Source: CAVPDE01 sp964580575 | Lineage (GTDB): Bacteria > Desulfobacterota > DSM-4660 > Desulfatiglandales > HGW-15 | Assembly: GCA_964580575.1 (NCBI GenBank) | Contig: CAZOLJ010000075.1 | Span: forward strand, 1-21,252 | Direction: 5' to 3' | Length of the DNA: 21,252 nt | Shown: piece by piece, positions 1-6,410 of the stretch | Layout: every line of letters starts with the position of its first letter | Numbering within the stretch: position 1 is the first letter of the stretch | Notes under the pieces: generated by a model | Told to the model about the DNA's origin: nothing | The model's database searches: none | The model's input: the letters and a program-made list of their open reading frames with translations, nothing else | Translations under genes and position numbers: made by a program

Positions 1-45
1 CTTCTAATCCGCAGGCCCCGCGTTCGAGTCGCGGCAGGCGCGCCA
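1..45 (+). tRNA. tRNA-Arg(UCU), 3' part only
   Basis: The window begins inside a tRNA. Bases 1-7 (CTTCTAA) form an anticodon loop with anticodon TCT at 3-5, which reads AGA. Bases 8-12 are the 3' strand of the anticodon stem. The T-arm is CCGCG (18-22), loop TTCGAGT, CGCGG (30-34). Bases 35-41 are the 3' acceptor strand, followed by discriminator G42 and an encoded CCA at 43-45. The 5' half lies outside the window, so the acceptor and D-arm cannot be checked. A decayed integrase lies just downstream, so this tRNA was probably an integration site. Confidence 0.88.
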
Positions 46-198
46 GTAAAGACAATGGTTTTGGAGCTTAACAGGGCTGCAAGGCAATTTTTTATTGCAT
101 TCTTCACGCCTATCATATCCAAGATGCTTGCAAATAAAGCTTCTTGATTCTTCCATGATGAAACCTATTAGGGGTTTTTGTCCCCAGAGTGCGGTTCT

Positions 199-309
199 TG
201 AGTCGAGTCCGCCAACCTCGAATTTCTTCCTCCCGGGCATACCGTCTGCGTAGACGTCCAGGGTCATCTTCACAGAGGCATGGCCGAGCTGCTTCAAATA
301 AGCAAAGTT
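199..309 (-). pseudogene. Tyrosine recombinase (phage-type integrase) C-terminal remnant
   Basis: Read on the minus strand, this stretch encodes a segment with the core LGHASVKMTLDVYADGMPG. This is the classic C-terminal box of tyrosine recombinases: the LGH motif followed by the nucleophilic tyrosine (here in DVY). The frame continues leftwards into the tRNA-Arg without a stop until base 4, but that part does not resemble an integrase. Upstream on the minus strand the frame is open to a TGA near 362 but lacks the HxLR box and the N-terminal and core domains, so more than 300 residues are missing. The position beside the tRNA 3' end is typical of an integrated element. I read it as the relic of an excised or decayed island; no active recombinase remains. 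Confidence 0.72.
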
Positions 310-540
310 TGTGCCCGGCGAGATCTTCTTCCCTAGTTTTTTGTATTCAACTGCATTCGCTGATCATATCCAGCGTTCAATTTTATTCGCCTGAGTCGGC
401 TCCATATCAAAGCGTGCTGCGATGGATACGTGGCAGAAAAGGATTCATTGGATTTCGAAGCGGTTCCGTGTACGGATGAAGATAATATCGATCTCTTAGA
501 AAGACAATCACGATTCAGAATCGCTTAATATTATACACTA
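310..540. other. Non-coding scar region beside the integrase remnant
   Basis: No convincing gene is visible. The minus frame in line with the integrase remnant is interrupted by stops near 362 and 445, and the translated pieces were not recognised. Toward the right end the sequence becomes AT-rich and holds small inverted repeats: CGATTC-A-GAATCG at 511-523, and ATAATAT (482-488) against ATATTAT (528-534). An open plus-strand frame at 189-479 has no ribosome site and low-quality composition. Confidence 0.5.
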
Positions 541-587
541 TTCAACAATATTCGATGTGCTTTTTGCGCGCAAACATACGGGAACAG

Positions 588-637
588 GAGCAGATATACT
601 TTTTTCTCGCAAAAGAAACAAAAAAGTATACCTGCTC
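588..637. repeat. Long inverted repeat upstream of the sigma-54 regulator
   Basis: The left arm GAGCAGATATACTTTTTT (588-605) pairs with the right arm AAAAAAGTATACCTGCTC (620-637), 17 of 18 positions complementary, around a 14-base A-rich spacer. A separate perfect 12-bp palindrome TTTGCGCGCAAA lies at 563-574. The right arm reaches the expected -35 zone of the putative promoter for the regulator gene, so the repeat could be an operator for a dimeric regulator, possibly the regulator itself. It could alternatively form a hairpin in a transcript entering from the left. Confidence 0.7.
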
Positions 638-657
638 ATTTCCGCTGGCTATATAAT
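629..657 (+). promoter_or_regulatory. Candidate promoter of the sigma-54 regulator gene
   Basis: A perfect TATAAT hexamer lies at 652-657, 32 bases before the ATG at 690. No good TTGACA is present 17 bases upstream; that position overlaps the right arm of the inverted repeat at 620-637. An activator or repressor acting there is therefore plausible. The ribosome site AAGGAG is at 678-683. Confidence 0.45.
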
Positions 658-689
658 ATTGGTGTTTAAAGTAACGCAAGGAGATAGAC

Positions 690-2192
690 ATGAACGCAAG
701 AGCGACGGTTCCTGACACCACGATCAATAGACTGCGAGAGATCTCTCACTGGGTTTCATCGGTCCTTGACCTGGACAACCTCCTTGAATTGATCATCGAG
801 ACGGCCACAAAAATGATGCAGGCGAAAGCGAGCTCTTTGCTTCTTCTGGACCCAAAAACCAAGAAACTCTATTTCAAGGTCGCCATCGGGGAAAGAAAGG
901 AAGAGATCAGAAAGTATGAGATCAACCTGGGCCAGGGAATCGCCGGTACGGTCGCTCAAACCGGCGAACCTCTCCTGATCCAGGATGTCACTCTTGACCC
1001 GCGCTGGTACAAGCAAATCAGCGAATCCATCGGGTTTCAGACTCGCTCCATCGCCTGCGTGCCCATGAAAGTGGGGGACGAGATCATCGGAGTCGTGGAG
1101 ATCATCGACAAAGAAGACGGGAGCCCTATTCAGAACGGGGACATGAAGACCCTCACCGTTTTTACCGAGCTTGCCTCGCTGGCGATCAGCAATGCGAGAA
1201 AGATCAACCAGGTTCAGCGGGAGAACAGAGATCTCAAGGAAGAGCTGTGGAAAAAATACCAGATCATCGGAGACAGTCCCCTTCTGAAAAAGGCGATTTC
1301 AGACGGCCTAAAGGTGGCCAATTCGAGAACGAGCACGTTGATCCTGGGAGAAAGCGGAACGGGCAAGGAACTGCTCGCCAGGCTCATTCACTACGTGGGC
1401 CCCAGAAAAGACAAGCCTCTGATCATTCTCAACTGTGCCGCTCTGCCCGAAACCCTGCTGGAAGCCGAACTCTTCGGATATGAGAAACGCGATTTCACAG
1501 GAGCCCTCGCTCGGAAGACCGGGAAGTTCGAACTCGCGGATGAGGGAACGCTCTTTCTGGACGAGATCGGAGAGATGACCCAAGGCATGCAGGCCAAGCT
1601 CCTCGGGGTGCTCCAGGAGGGAGTGTTCTACCGCGTGGGAGGGAACATCCCCATAACCGTGGACGTGAGAATCGTATGCGCCACCAACCGGGACATCGCC
1701 CGAGAGGTGAGCGAAGGAAGATTCCGGGAAGACCTGTATTACCGCTTAAACGTGGTTCAGATTCAGATGCCCGCCCTCAGGGAGAGACGCGAGGACATTG
1801 CGCCCCTGGCCGACTACTTCCTTAACGCGTTCAAGCAGGAAAGAGGATTTCTGGATCTTCCCATCTCCAAGGCAGCCATGGAAAAAATCGTCCAGTATGA
1901 CTGGCCGGGCAATGTGAGGGAATTGAGAAATGCCATTGAGCGAGCCGTGGTCATGGGCAATGGGAAAGAGGTCCTAGCCGAAGACCTGCCCATCGGAGGA
2001 GAGAAAACGAGTGCGCCCGCCCTGGAGGTCGGTCTGAGTCTCAAAGAGGCGGAGGACAGGTTCAAGAAGGAATTCATTTCCATAAATCTCAAGCATCACA
2101 ATGGAAACAGGAGCAAAGCCGCCAAGACCATGGGCATCCAAAGAACTTACTTGTCGCGCCTCATTTCGAAATACGCGTTGCAGGGACTCTGA
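690..2192 (+). CDS. GAF-domain sigma-54-dependent transcriptional regulator (NtrC-like)
   Basis: A 500-residue enhancer-binding protein in three parts. A GAF sensor domain spans about residues 25-170, in place of a receiver domain. An AAA+ sigma-54 interaction domain spans about 192-430, with Walker A GESGTGKE (220-227), Walker B TLFLDE (287-292), arginine-finger region REDLYYRLN (346-354) and WPGNVREL (405-412). A Fis-type helix-turn-helix occupies about 463-495 (RSKAAKTMGIQRTYLSRLI). The start is supported by AAGGAG seven bases upstream. The family binds upstream enhancers and opens sigma-54 promoters in response to a small ligand or redox signal; the ligand is unknown. The canonical GAFTGA loop that contacts sigma-54 reads RDFTGA (267-272), an unusual change in its first two residues. 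The gene stands alone, so its targets are not indicated by neighbours. Confidence 0.95.
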   Translation: MNARATVPDTTINRLREISHWVSSVLDLDNLLELIIETATKMMQAKASSLLLLDPKTKKLYFKVAIGERKEEIRKYEINLGQGIAGTVAQTGEPLLIQDVTLDPRWYKQISESIGFQTRSIACVPMKVGDEIIGVVEIIDKEDGSPIQNGDMKTLTVFTELASLAISNARKINQVQRENRDLKEELWKKYQIIGDSPLLKKAISDGLKVANSRTSTLILGESGTGKELLARLIHYVGPRKDKPLIILNCAALPETLLEAELFGYEKRDFTGALARKTGKFELADEGTLFLDEIGEMTQGMQAKLLGVLQEGVFYRVGGNIPITVDVRIVCATNRDIAREVSEGRFREDLYYRLNVVQIQMPALRERREDIAPLADYFLNAFKQERGFLDLPISKAAMEKIVQYDWPGNVRELRNAIERAVVMGNGKEVLAEDLPIGGEKTSAPALEVGLSLKEAEDRFKKEFISINLKHHNGNRSKAAKTMGIQRTYLSRLISKYALQGL

Positions 2193-2209
2193 GGGTTTGG
2201 CCTCCAAGC

Positions 2210-2551
2210 TCAGAACTGGCAGTTCAGAGTGGCGACACGCTTGACTGTTCTTTTCCAGATGTCGCTGCTGCAGATGTCCATCCCTGAGAACTCGTTCTGT
2301 CCGGTCTTGAGTTTCAGGATTTCCTTCGCAAAGAAGATCTCTTGGCCCTTGTTGTCCTGGAAGGAAATCCTGAAATCGCAACCGTCCCACGTTTTGTCCG
2401 AGTAGATCGACACGCGCCATTCAAAAGTCACCAGCAGCTGATGTTCCGAAACCTGGATCACGTCGAATTTGACCGTCGGTTTTGCTTCAGTCAAGCTTGC
2501 GATGAAAAAAAGGGCGAACAGCCCCAGCAAAAGGGCGCGCTTTTTGTTCAT
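2210..2551 (-). CDS. Small exported protein of unknown function
   Basis: A 113-residue protein starting at the ATG at 2551, chosen because GGAGGG lies a suitable distance upstream and the protein then begins with a typical signal peptide (MNKKRALLLGLFALFFIASL, cleavage probably after TEA). An upstream in-frame extension to 2620 adds 23 residues without signal-like character and is unlikely. The mature part of about 90 residues is rich in beta-prone segments and has three cysteines (two visible as GCDF and MDICS, one near the C-terminus as NCQF). It ends convergently 18 bp from the sigma-54 regulator. I do not recognise a named family; a periplasmic location is inferred from the signal peptide. 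Confidence 0.68.
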   Translation of the reverse strand: MNKKRALLLGLFALFFIASLTEAKPTVKFDVIQVSEHQLLVTFEWRVSIYSDKTWDGCDFRISFQDNKGQEIFFAKEILKLKTGQNEFSGMDICSSDIWKRTVKRVATLNCQF

Positions 2552-2648
2552 TGGGTTTCCCTCCCGGACCGGCAAAGAGCTATTCTTCCTGAGCCTAAAC
2601 GAATTCCCTCGCTTTAGCAAGATCCCTGTTGCAAGGGTAACTTGGGGC

Positions 2649-2678
2649 TTGCAGTTTGCGGGTATTGGTTTATATTAT
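2649..2678 (+). promoter_or_regulatory. Candidate sigma-70 promoter of the Bax-inhibitor-1-family gene
   Basis: TTGCAG (2649-2654) and TATTAT (2673-2678) are separated by 18 bases and lie about 30 bases before the ATG at 2709. The AAGGAGG ribosome site at 2694-2700 follows. Confidence 0.5.
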
Positions 2679-2708
2679 GGCTAAAACGTCACAAGGAGGT
2701 TTGAACCC

Positions 2709-3413
2709 ATGACAACGGGAACGGTGATTAGGACAAAAGCGGAAGTTCTTGTCAGCGAATATGTGAGAAGCGTCTATAACTGGATGGGCATCGGTCTGGC
2801 CCTCACAGGATTTGTGGCTTACTACGTCTCGACCAGTGAAGCCCTCCTTCGCCTTGTTTTCGGCAACCCCCTTCTTCTCATGGTATTGTTCATTGCGCAA
2901 TTCGGTCTTGTTTTCTCTATCGCCGGCAGGGTGAACCGCATGAGTGCAGGCACGGCAACAGCGCTTTTCGTCATCTATTCCGGCCTAAACGGAGTGATTC
3001 TTTCGGCCATCTTTCTGGTCTATACCCAGTCCTCCATTGTGAGCACCTTTTTTATCTGCGCCGCCACATTCATCGCGTGCAGCCTCTACGGGTGGGCGAC
3101 CAAAAGGGACCTGACCTCTCTCGGCGGCTTCATGGTGATGGGCCTGATCGGCATCATCATCGCCTCCCTGGTCAATCTGTTCGTCAAGAGCAGCGGCCTC
3201 AGCGTGATCATCAGCTACATCGGGGTCTTTGTTTTCATAGGCCTCACGGCTTATGACACCCAGAAGATCAAGAACATGGCCATGACCCAACCGGCAAACC
3301 TCGATGGCGCGGTCATTCGCAAGGGAGCGATTCTGGGAGCCCTTTCCCTGTACCTCAACTTCATCAACCTGTTCCTGATGCTCCTGAGCCTTTTCGGTCA
3401 GAGAAGAAATTAG
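2709..3413 (+). CDS. Bax inhibitor-1 / YccA family inner membrane protein
   Basis: A 234-residue protein with about seven hydrophobic segments and a short cytoplasmic N-terminus, the usual size for bacterial BI-1 (UPF0005) proteins. Signature features near the C-terminus are FIGLTAYDTQKIK, carrying the conserved aspartate of the pH/Ca2+-sensing pore, and the last helix ALSLYLNFINLFLMLLSLFG. The family includes E. coli YccA, which modulates FtsH proteolysis, and YetJ-type calcium leak channels; which role applies here cannot be told. AAGGAGG precedes the ATG at an ideal distance. It appears monocistronic, since a terminator-like structure follows. Confidence 0.93.
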   Translation: MTTGTVIRTKAEVLVSEYVRSVYNWMGIGLALTGFVAYYVSTSEALLRLVFGNPLLLMVLFIAQFGLVFSIAGRVNRMSAGTATALFVIYSGLNGVILSAIFLVYTQSSIVSTFFICAATFIACSLYGWATKRDLTSLGGFMVMGLIGIIIASLVNLFVKSSGLSVIISYIGVFVFIGLTAYDTQKIKNMAMTQPANLDGAVIRKGAILGALSLYLNFINLFLMLLSLFGQRRN

Positions 3414-3432
3414 CCGTTTTCTGAACACCCAT

Positions 3433-3492
3433 CCCCTCTGGTTCCCGCTTTACCGCGGTCAAGGCGGTTGATTCCACGAGGGGTTATTTTTT
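3433..3492 (+). terminator. Possible terminator after the BI-1 gene
   Basis: CCCCTCTGG (3433-3441) pairs with CCACGAGGGG (3474-3483) with one bulged base, across a loop containing a smaller GC-rich hairpin, and is followed by a T-rich run (TTATTTTTT). The right arm also supplies the GAGGGG ribosome site of the next gene, so the stem could hide that site. Confidence 0.5.
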
Positions 3493-4441
3493 GAGTTGTG
3501 GCATGAGTTTTGAGCCGTCGTACCTGAGACTGCACTCCGAAGGGGTCTTGACCGAAAGGGTTCAGAAGGCGCTGGCTCTTCTCGAACCCTGCCAGGTTTG
3601 CCCCCGAGCCTGCGGGGTCAATCGCCTGAAGGGGGAATTGGGATTTTGCGAAACCGGCACAAAGGCCGGTGTCGCCAGCTATAACGCTCACTTCGGAGAA
3701 GAATCTCCCCTTGTGGGAAGGTCCGGCTCAGGAACGATCTTTATCCGTTCGTGCAGTCTCCTGTGCAGCTTTTGCCAGAACTATGAGATCAGCCACGGCA
3801 AGGGGGGGGCTGAAGTGGGGCCTGAGCAGATGGCGCTCATGATGGTTCAGCTCAGTCAGGCCGGGTGCCACAACATCAACTTCGTGACCCCCACTCACGT
3901 GGTTCCCCAGATTATCGAGGCCCTTCCCCATGCCATCGAGAGAGGACTCAGGGTGCCGCTGGTCTACAACTCCAGCGGTTACGACAGCCTGGAAACCCTC
4001 GCGCTTCTTGATGGGATTTTCGACATTTACATGCCGGATTTCAAGTTCTGGGACAACCGCTGGGCAGAGCGATATTGTGAAGCACCGGATTACAGGGAGG
4101 TGGCGAGTGCGGCTATCCGCGAGATGCACCGACAGGTGGGCGACCTGGCCCTGAATGAACGGGGCATTGCCTACCGGGGACTGTTGGTGAGACACTTGGT
4201 CATGCCGAACCAGGTGGCCGGGACGGAAAAGGTTATGGAATTCCTGGCAAAAGAGATCTCTCCAGACACCTATGTCAACGTGATGGACCAGTACAGGCCT
4301 TGCGGGACGGCGCACCGGGATGAGTTCATCAATCGCCGTCTCCACTCGAAGGAATACCGGGACGCCGTGAACGCCGCCAAGAGAGCGGGCCTTGAGCGTC
4401 TGGACGAAAGGGAGCGAATCCGACTGATCGTAACGCGATGA
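3491..4441 (+). CDS. PflX-like radical SAM protein
   Basis: A 316-residue radical SAM protein of the pyruvate-formate-lyase-activating-enzyme-like group (COG1313, PflX). The SAM-cluster motif is CSLLCSFC (Cys88, 92, 95). A preceding cysteine group, CQVCPRAC plus a later GFC (Cys34, 37, 41, 53), could hold an auxiliary cluster, as in this family. Downstream blocks such as NFVTPTHVVPQI, YNSSGYDS and YMPDFKFWD are typical. The TTG start at 3491 is preferred because GAGGGG lies seven bases upstream; the ATG at 3503 would lose four residues and has no ribosome site. The substrate of PflX proteins is not known to me; glycyl-radical activation or radical chemistry on a peptide are possibilities. The gene overlaps the phosphatase gene by four bases (ATGA), so the two are translationally coupled. 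Confidence 0.9.
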   Translation: MSCGMSFEPSYLRLHSEGVLTERVQKALALLEPCQVCPRACGVNRLKGELGFCETGTKAGVASYNAHFGEESPLVGRSGSGTIFIRSCSLLCSFCQNYEISHGKGGAEVGPEQMALMMVQLSQAGCHNINFVTPTHVVPQIIEALPHAIERGLRVPLVYNSSGYDSLETLALLDGIFDIYMPDFKFWDNRWAERYCEAPDYREVASAAIREMHRQVGDLALNERGIAYRGLLVRHLVMPNQVAGTEKVMEFLAKEISPDTYVNVMDQYRPCGTAHRDEFINRRLHSKEYRDAVNAAKRAGLERLDERERIRLIVTR

Positions 4442-5088
4442 GTGCCAGCGGAAAAACCTTCATTGTAGGTGATGTTCACGGATGCCTCGACATGCTGAAG
4501 AGGCTTATGGGCTGCATTGGGTGGAGCCCGCAGGCGGACCGGCTGATTTTCTTGGGCGATTTCATCGACCGGGGTTCGCAGTCCAAAGGCGTTATCGACT
4601 ATGTCATGGAGATTTCGAAACTCTCTGAGCGAGTGGAATGCCTGATGGGGAACCACGAACGGATCCTCCTTGATTTCATGGACGGAAAGGACATGAACAC
4701 CTTCTTCCTGAACGGAGGCCTGGCAACCCTCAACAGCTACCGCACGGACCAGCAACAATATGGAGGGTTTCTGATCCCCGATGATCATCTGTCTTTCTTC
4801 CGTTCTCTCAAACTGCTCATCGAACTGGAGGACTACTATGTGGTTCATGCGGGCCTGAGACCGGGTGTCCCCATCCAGAGTCAAAACCCAGAGGACCTTC
4901 TGTGGATCAGGGATTCTTTCATTTTCTCAAATTTCTATTTCGGCAAGCGAGTGATCTTCGGCCACACGCCCTTTGCCCAACCCCTCATCCTGGAGAACAA
5001 GATCGGCTTGGACACGGGCGCTGTTTACGGAAACAGGCTGACCTGTCTGGAACTGCCTTCCTTGAAATTTCACTTCGTGGAGGCGTGA
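4438..5088 (+). CDS. PPP-family metallophosphatase (Ser/Thr-protein-phosphatase-like)
   Basis: A 216-residue calcineurin-like phosphoesterase with all metal-binding blocks of the PPP/PrpA/ApaH group: GDVHG (11-15), GDFIDRG (40-46), GNHE (71-74), VVHAGLRPG (His137) and FGHTP (His176). The protein should be a cytoplasmic dimetal phosphatase acting on phosphoproteins or nucleotides; the substrate cannot be told from sequence. The start overlaps the radical SAM stop codon by four bases, and the next gene follows within about 7 bp, so it is the middle gene of a three-gene operon. Co-conservation of a phosphatase with a radical SAM enzyme and a dehydratase-like protein is not a pathway I recognise. 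Confidence 0.93.
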   Translation: MSASGKTFIVGDVHGCLDMLKRLMGCIGWSPQADRLIFLGDFIDRGSQSKGVIDYVMEISKLSERVECLMGNHERILLDFMDGKDMNTFFLNGGLATLNSYRTDQQQYGGFLIPDDHLSFFRSLKLLIELEDYYVVHAGLRPGVPIQSQNPEDLLWIRDSFIFSNFYFGKRVIFGHTPFAQPLILENKIGLDTGAVYGNRLTCLELPSLKFHFVEA

Positions 5089-5095
5089 GCAAGCC

Positions 5096-6097
5096 TTGGG
5101 CTCCATCGTCGGACTGACCTCTACGATCCCGGTTGAGATCGTCCTTGCTGCCGGGTGCACCCCCATGGATCTCAACAACATTTTCATCACTTCCCGATCC
5201 CCGGAAAAGCTCATTCAGCAAGCCGAGAACGCCGGCTTCGCCCACAACCTCTGTGCGTGGATCAAAGGGATCTACTCGGTGACGCTTGAGCGGAACATTC
5301 CCTGCGTCATTGCCGTAACCGGCGGCGATTGCAGCAACACGACGGCACTCGCCGAAGTTCTCGAGAGAAGAGGGGTGAAGGTGATCCCCTTTGATTTTCC
5401 CCTCAGTCGAGACCGAGAACTTCTGAGGCGGCAGATGGAGAGCTTGAGCCGAACCCTGGGTGCACCTTGGAGCGAGGTGGAAAGGCTCAGAGCCACACTC
5501 AGCCCGATCCGGCAAAAACTGCAGAAACTGGACAGGCTCACCTACCAGGAAAACAGGGTATCCGGCTATGAGAACCACCTCTTTCTGGTGTCGAGTTCGG
5601 ACTTCAAATCAGATCCGGAGGCCTACGAGAAGGAACTGGATCTCTTTCTGCGTGAGGTTGCGGAAAGGTCTCCTTCAGAAGGCTCCATCAGGCTCGGCTA
5701 TCTGGGGGTTCCGCCGATTTTCAGCGATCTTTATGAGTTTCTCGAATCGGTGGGGGCAAGAGTCGTGTTCAATGAGATTCAGCGGCAGTTCAGCATGCCT
5801 TTTGACGAGGGAGATCTCGTGGATCAGTATTTGAACTACACGTACCCTTACGGCATCCGGGGCAGGCTGGACGATATCCGCAAGGCGATCGAGGAAAGAA
5901 AGCTGGACGGCCTGATCCACTACACCCAGACCTTCTGCTTCCGGCAGATCTACGACATCCTCCTCAGGGAGAGCCTGACCCTGCCCGTGCTGACGATCGA
6001 AGGAGATAAACCCGGAAAAGTCGACAGTCGGACCGCCATCCGGCTTGAGACTTTCGTGGAAATGGTTCGGATGAGAACAGGGGATCAGTGGTTTTGA
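5096..6097 (+). CDS. 2-hydroxyacyl-CoA dehydratase / benzoyl-CoA reductase family protein (HgdB-like)
   Basis: A 333-residue protein of the HgdB/BcrBC/FldB family (COG1775), whose members hold a [4Fe-4S] or double-cubane cluster and use ATP-driven electrons for difficult reductions. The N-terminus IPVEIVLAAGCTPMDL is the typical opening. Candidate cluster cysteines are Cys53 (HNLCAWIKG), Cys79 (GGDCSNTTAL) and Cys281 (FCFRQIYD); Cys21 and Cys70 are also present. It starts with TTG at 5096, with GGAGG 12 bases upstream inside the phosphatase gene. It is shorter than catalytic dehydratase subunits (about 400 residues). No second subunit and no HgdC-type ATPase activator are encoded nearby, so it is either a single-subunit reductase of the double-cubane kind served by an activator elsewhere, or something with another role. 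It closes the operon. Confidence 0.85.
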   Translation: MGSIVGLTSTIPVEIVLAAGCTPMDLNNIFITSRSPEKLIQQAENAGFAHNLCAWIKGIYSVTLERNIPCVIAVTGGDCSNTTALAEVLERRGVKVIPFDFPLSRDRELLRRQMESLSRTLGAPWSEVERLRATLSPIRQKLQKLDRLTYQENRVSGYENHLFLVSSSDFKSDPEAYEKELDLFLREVAERSPSEGSIRLGYLGVPPIFSDLYEFLESVGARVVFNEIQRQFSMPFDEGDLVDQYLNYTYPYGIRGRLDDIRKAIEERKLDGLIHYTQTFCFRQIYDILLRESLTLPVLTIEGDKPGKVDSRTAIRLETFVEMVRMRTGDQWF

Positions 6098-6123
6098 TCA
6101 GGCCCGATCGCCTGAATGCGTTT
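6098..6123 (+). terminator. Weak hairpin between convergent genes
   Basis: TCAGGC-ccgatc-GCCTGA (6098-6115) follows the dehydratase-like stop codon and is trailed by a T-rich stretch (TTTCT). It lies in the 26-bp gap between convergent genes, so it might stop transcription from the left; the stem is short. Confidence 0.35.
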
Positions 6124-6339
6124 CTACTCTTTAGGTTCTTCCTTGTCCCCGTGGAGTTCTGTCCAGACGCTTGACCAGTCCTCTGCTTTGCCCCATCCTT
6201 TTCGTCTCTCGCTCCAGAGCCTGTTCTCTCGGCCGCTCCTCCTGTCCACTCCTGTTTCCGGCATTTCTTCGGATCTCTTTTTTTTGCGGCGGTCAGTCCC
6301 TGAACGCCTGTCATAAGGATAGCGAAGTTTTACTTTCAC
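6124..6339 (-). CDS. Small Arg-rich protein with DRRSG repeats
   Basis: A 71-residue, strongly basic protein if started at the GTG at 6339, which has GGGAGAGG just upstream. An alternative GTG at 6414 overlaps the stop of the MBL gene by four bases and would give 96 residues. Two related motifs occur, YDRRSGTDRR and VDRRSGRENR, followed by SERRKGW and an acidic tail (GDKEEPKE). Short proteins with such RRSG/DRR motifs are common in Desulfobacterota, but I know no function for them. It is the last gene of the TRAP operon. Low complexity of the motif leaves some doubt that it is a real protein. Confidence 0.55.
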   Translation of the reverse strand: MKVKLRYPYDRRSGTDRRKKKRSEEMPETGVDRRSGRENRLWSERRKGWGKAEDWSSVWTELHGDKEEPKE

Positions 6340-6410
6340 ATTCCTCTCCCTGCTGCCCTCAACCTCGAGGGTTCGAGGCTCCAAGAGTTGAAAAAAGGGA
6401 TGCCGGGCCT

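Noticed and set aside
189..479. Plus-strand open frame of 96 codons over the integrase remnant
   Set aside because: No ribosome site, low-complexity Arg/Ser-rich translation, and it is antisense to the recombinase segment.
542..727. Minus-strand 61-codon frame
   Set aside because: It overlaps the promoter, the inverted repeat and the start of the sigma-54 regulator on the other strand, and has no plausible ribosome site.
2187..2230. Short inverted repeat ACTCTGA/TCAGAGT between convergent genes
   Set aside because: It overlaps the stop region of the small exported protein and has no T-run, so it is too weak to call a terminator.
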